34,854 bases of DNA from Pseudomonadota bacterium (GTDB lineage: Bacteria; Pseudomonadota; Gammaproteobacteria; Burkholderiales; Burkholderiaceae_C). Of the stretch, positions 33,557 through 34,854 are shown in pieces (the first letter of the stretch is position 1; each line of letters opens with the position of its first letter). Under the pieces are notes generated by a model, which saw only the letters and a list, made by a program, of their open reading frames with translations, did no database searches and was not told the DNA's origin. The position numbers were made by a program, and so were the translations under genes. The stretch lies in NCBI GenBank assembly GCA_018241325.1, contig JAFEEB010000054.1:17942-52795 (forward strand), given 5' to 3'.

Positions 33557-34248
33557 TCCACACCATGACCGCACGCCGGACGATTGGCCTCACCCTCGCG
33601 GCCGCCCCTTTCCTGATGGCGGGGGCGGCCGTGCACGCCCAGGCACCGGCCGCGCCGGGCGGGGGCATCTACAGCTGCGTGGACGCCCAGGGTCGGCGCA
33701 TCACGGCCGATCGCCCCATTGCCGCCTGCATCGACCGGCCGCAGAGCGAGCTCAACCGCAGCGGCACCACGGTGCGGGTCATTCCGCCCAGCCCCACGGC
33801 CACCGAGCGCGAGGCGCAGCAGGCGCGCGAGCGCGAGGCCGTGCTGGAGCGCCAGCGCGCGCGCGACGCCCTGCGGCGCGATCAGGGCTTGGTCAACCGC
33901 TACCCCAACGCGGCCGCCCATGACGCCGACCGCAAGAAGGCGCTGGCGCAAACGCAAAGCGTCATCGACACGGCGCAAAAACGCATCGACGAACTCCAGG
34001 CCGACCGCAAGGTGCTGGACGAAGAGATGGAGTTCTACCGCAAGAACCCCGCCAAGGCCCCCGCCCGCGTGCGCCGCGCGATCGAGGACAACGAACAGGG
34101 CCAGCAGGAGCAGCGCCGCGCCATCGCCAGCCAGCAAGAGGAGCAGGACCGAATCAACGCGCGCTACGACGCCGAAGCGGCCCACCTGAAAACCCTGTGG
34201 GCCGGCATGTCCGCGCCGCCGCCCGCCCGCGGCGCCAGCCGCCCTTGA
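33553..34248 (+). CDS. DUF4124-type exported protein with coiled coil
   Basis: A 231-residue protein. A signal peptide (Arg pair, hydrophobic stretch, Ala-x-Ala site near residue 30) is followed by the short DUF4124-type motif GIYSCVDAQGRRITADRPI with one Cys, a further Cys in AACIDRP, and then a long charged, Ala/Glu/Gln-rich helix (about 85-215) predicted to form a coiled coil. Such proteins are periplasmic and of unknown role. The ATG overlaps the pyrE stop; a second ATG at 33565 would shorten it by four residues. Confidence 0.85.
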   Translation: MIHTMTARRTIGLTLAAAPFLMAGAAVHAQAPAAPGGGIYSCVDAQGRRITADRPIAACIDRPQSELNRSGTTVRVIPPSPTATEREAQQAREREAVLERQRARDALRRDQGLVNRYPNAAAHDADRKKALAQTQSVIDTAQKRIDELQADRKVLDEEMEFYRKNPAKAPARVRRAIEDNEQGQQEQRRAIASQQEEQDRINARYDAEAAHLKTLWAGMSAPPPARGASRP

Positions 34249-34261
34249 GGGTGCGGCCTCG

Positions 34262-34277
34262 CCGCCGCGCGCGGCGG
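34262..34277. other. 16-bp perfect palindrome between convergent genes
   Basis: CCGCCGCGCGCGGCGG lies in the 57-nt gap between the DUF4124 and gatB genes, which face each other. No T-run follows on either strand. It may act as a weak bidirectional stop, or simply reflect the GC-rich base composition. Confidence 0.4.
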
Positions 34278-34305
34278 ACAATGGCCCAACAACGCGCCTG
34301 GCGCG

Positions 34306-34854
34306 TCAGGCCAGCCGGGCCTTGAGCAGCTCGCTCGCCTGCTGAGGGTTGGCCTTGCCCTTGCTGGCCTTCATCACCTGGCCGACCAGGGCGTTGAAGG
34401 CCTTGTCCTTGCCGGCCTTGAACTGGGCCACGTTGTCCGGGTTGGCGGCGATCACCTCATCGACGATCTTCTCGAGCGCGCCGGTATCCTGAATTTGCTT
34501 GAGGCCCTTGGCCTCGATCACGGCGTCCACCGCCTGGCCCTCGCCCGACCACAGCGCATCGAACACCTGGCGCGCGGCGGCGTTGCTGATGGTGCCGTCG
34601 TGGATGCGGCCGATGATTTGCGCCAGCTGCGCGGCCGACATCTTGGCGGCCTCGATGCCGATCTCGTCGGCGTTCAGGCGCCGGGAAACTTCGCCCATGA
34701 TCCAGTTGCTGGCCAGCTTGGCCTGGCCGCTCGCCGCCACCGCCTCGAAGTACGCGGCCATGGCGGGCGACTGGGTGAGCGTGGTGGCGTCGTATTCGGG
34801 CAAGCCGTACTGCTGCACGAAGCGCTCGGCCATGGCGCGCGGCAATTCGGGCAT
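34306..34854 (-). CDS. gatB: Aspartyl/glutamyl-tRNA amidotransferase subunit B, C-terminal part
   Basis: The last 182 residues of GatB, open through the window edge. The tail domain (YqeY-like) is clear: [46 protein letters not shown], and [21 protein letters not shown] at the end. GatB is part of GatCAB, which converts Glu-tRNA(Gln) and Asp-tRNA(Asn) to the amides. The Met at 34854 is internal (the family has similar residues before it), so the start lies outside the window; gatA and gatC may lie further right. Confidence 0.95.
   Translation of the reverse strand: MPELPRAMAERFVQQYGLPEYDATTLTQSPAMAAYFEAVAASGQAKLASNWIMGEVSRRLNADEIGIEAAKMSAAQLAQIIGRIHDGTISNAAARQVFDALWSGEGQAVDAVIEAKGLKQIQDTGALEKIVDEVIAANPDNVAQFKAGKDKAFNALVGQVMKASKGKANPQQASELLKARLA

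Noticed and set aside
34852-34854. ATG at the right edge as the gatB start
   Set aside because: GatB is about 480 residues; this Met lies in the middle of a conserved segment, so the gene continues outside the window.

Overview
The window is about 35 kb of GC-rich (roughly 70% by eye), tightly packed chromosomal DNA. Protein family resemblance and gene order point to a betaproteobacterium of the Burkholderiales, most likely Comamonadaceae (Acidovorax/Alicycliphilus/Ottowia-like). The clues are the gcl-hyi-glxR-glycerate kinase-pyk order, the divergent xth/pyrE pair, and short dispersed repeats of a style I associate with that family. No rRNA, tRNA, CRISPR array, transposase or phage gene was seen. 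Both ends cut through genes: a PrkA-type kinase on the left and gatB on the right.

Layout. 1-3335: stress kinase tail (prkA/yeaG), yeaH and a SpoVR/YcgB protein, with a palindromic repeat between the first two. 3336-7372: an osmoprotectant ABC transporter operon, proVWX, with a good sigma70-like promoter, a long hairpin-rich leader and a hairpin-plus-T-run terminator. 7415-11507: a small membrane protein, ilvE, a CHCC zinc-finger protein, an O-antigen-ligase-like protein and a GT4 glycosyltransferase. 11559-14153 (minus): a two-component system whose regulator and kinase genes are separated by a 387-nt block containing at least seven hairpins. 14314-16499: an AmpG-like permease divergent from a methyltransferase. 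16644-17156: an unrecognised protein, tail to tail with 17153-21825 (minus), a signalling group of a LuxR-type protein, a Crp-type regulator and a 1044-residue class III cyclase/ATPase. 22024-23728: a metallo-beta-lactamase-fold hydrolase divergent from a class II aldolase and a small tautomerase. 23810-31335: glyoxylate-to-pyruvate operon (gcl, hyi, glxR, ttuD-like kinase, pyk) with a divergent LysR regulator. 31417-32052: a ccdAB toxin-antitoxin pair. 32068-34854: xth, pyrE, a DUF4124-type secreted protein and the end of gatB.

How the parts work together. ProVWX imports compatible solutes. The gcl operon condenses two glyoxylates to tartronate semialdehyde, reduces this to glycerate, phosphorylates it and, with housekeeping enolase, feeds pyruvate kinase. 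The LuxR/Crp/cyclase group looks like a cyclic-nucleotide circuit: the Crp protein keeps nucleotide-pocket residues, the next gene downstream encodes a cyclase, and two GTGA-N5-TCAC sites exactly 22 bp apart lie upstream of the group.

The least explained material is non-coding: two palindromic repeat families (A, two copies inside operons; B, six copies mostly just after stop codons, one nested in A), the hairpin block at 13126-13395, the proV leader, and the paired operators at 21901-21935. I see no clearly new multi-gene defence or biosynthetic system; the cyclase circuit and the repeats are the best leads.
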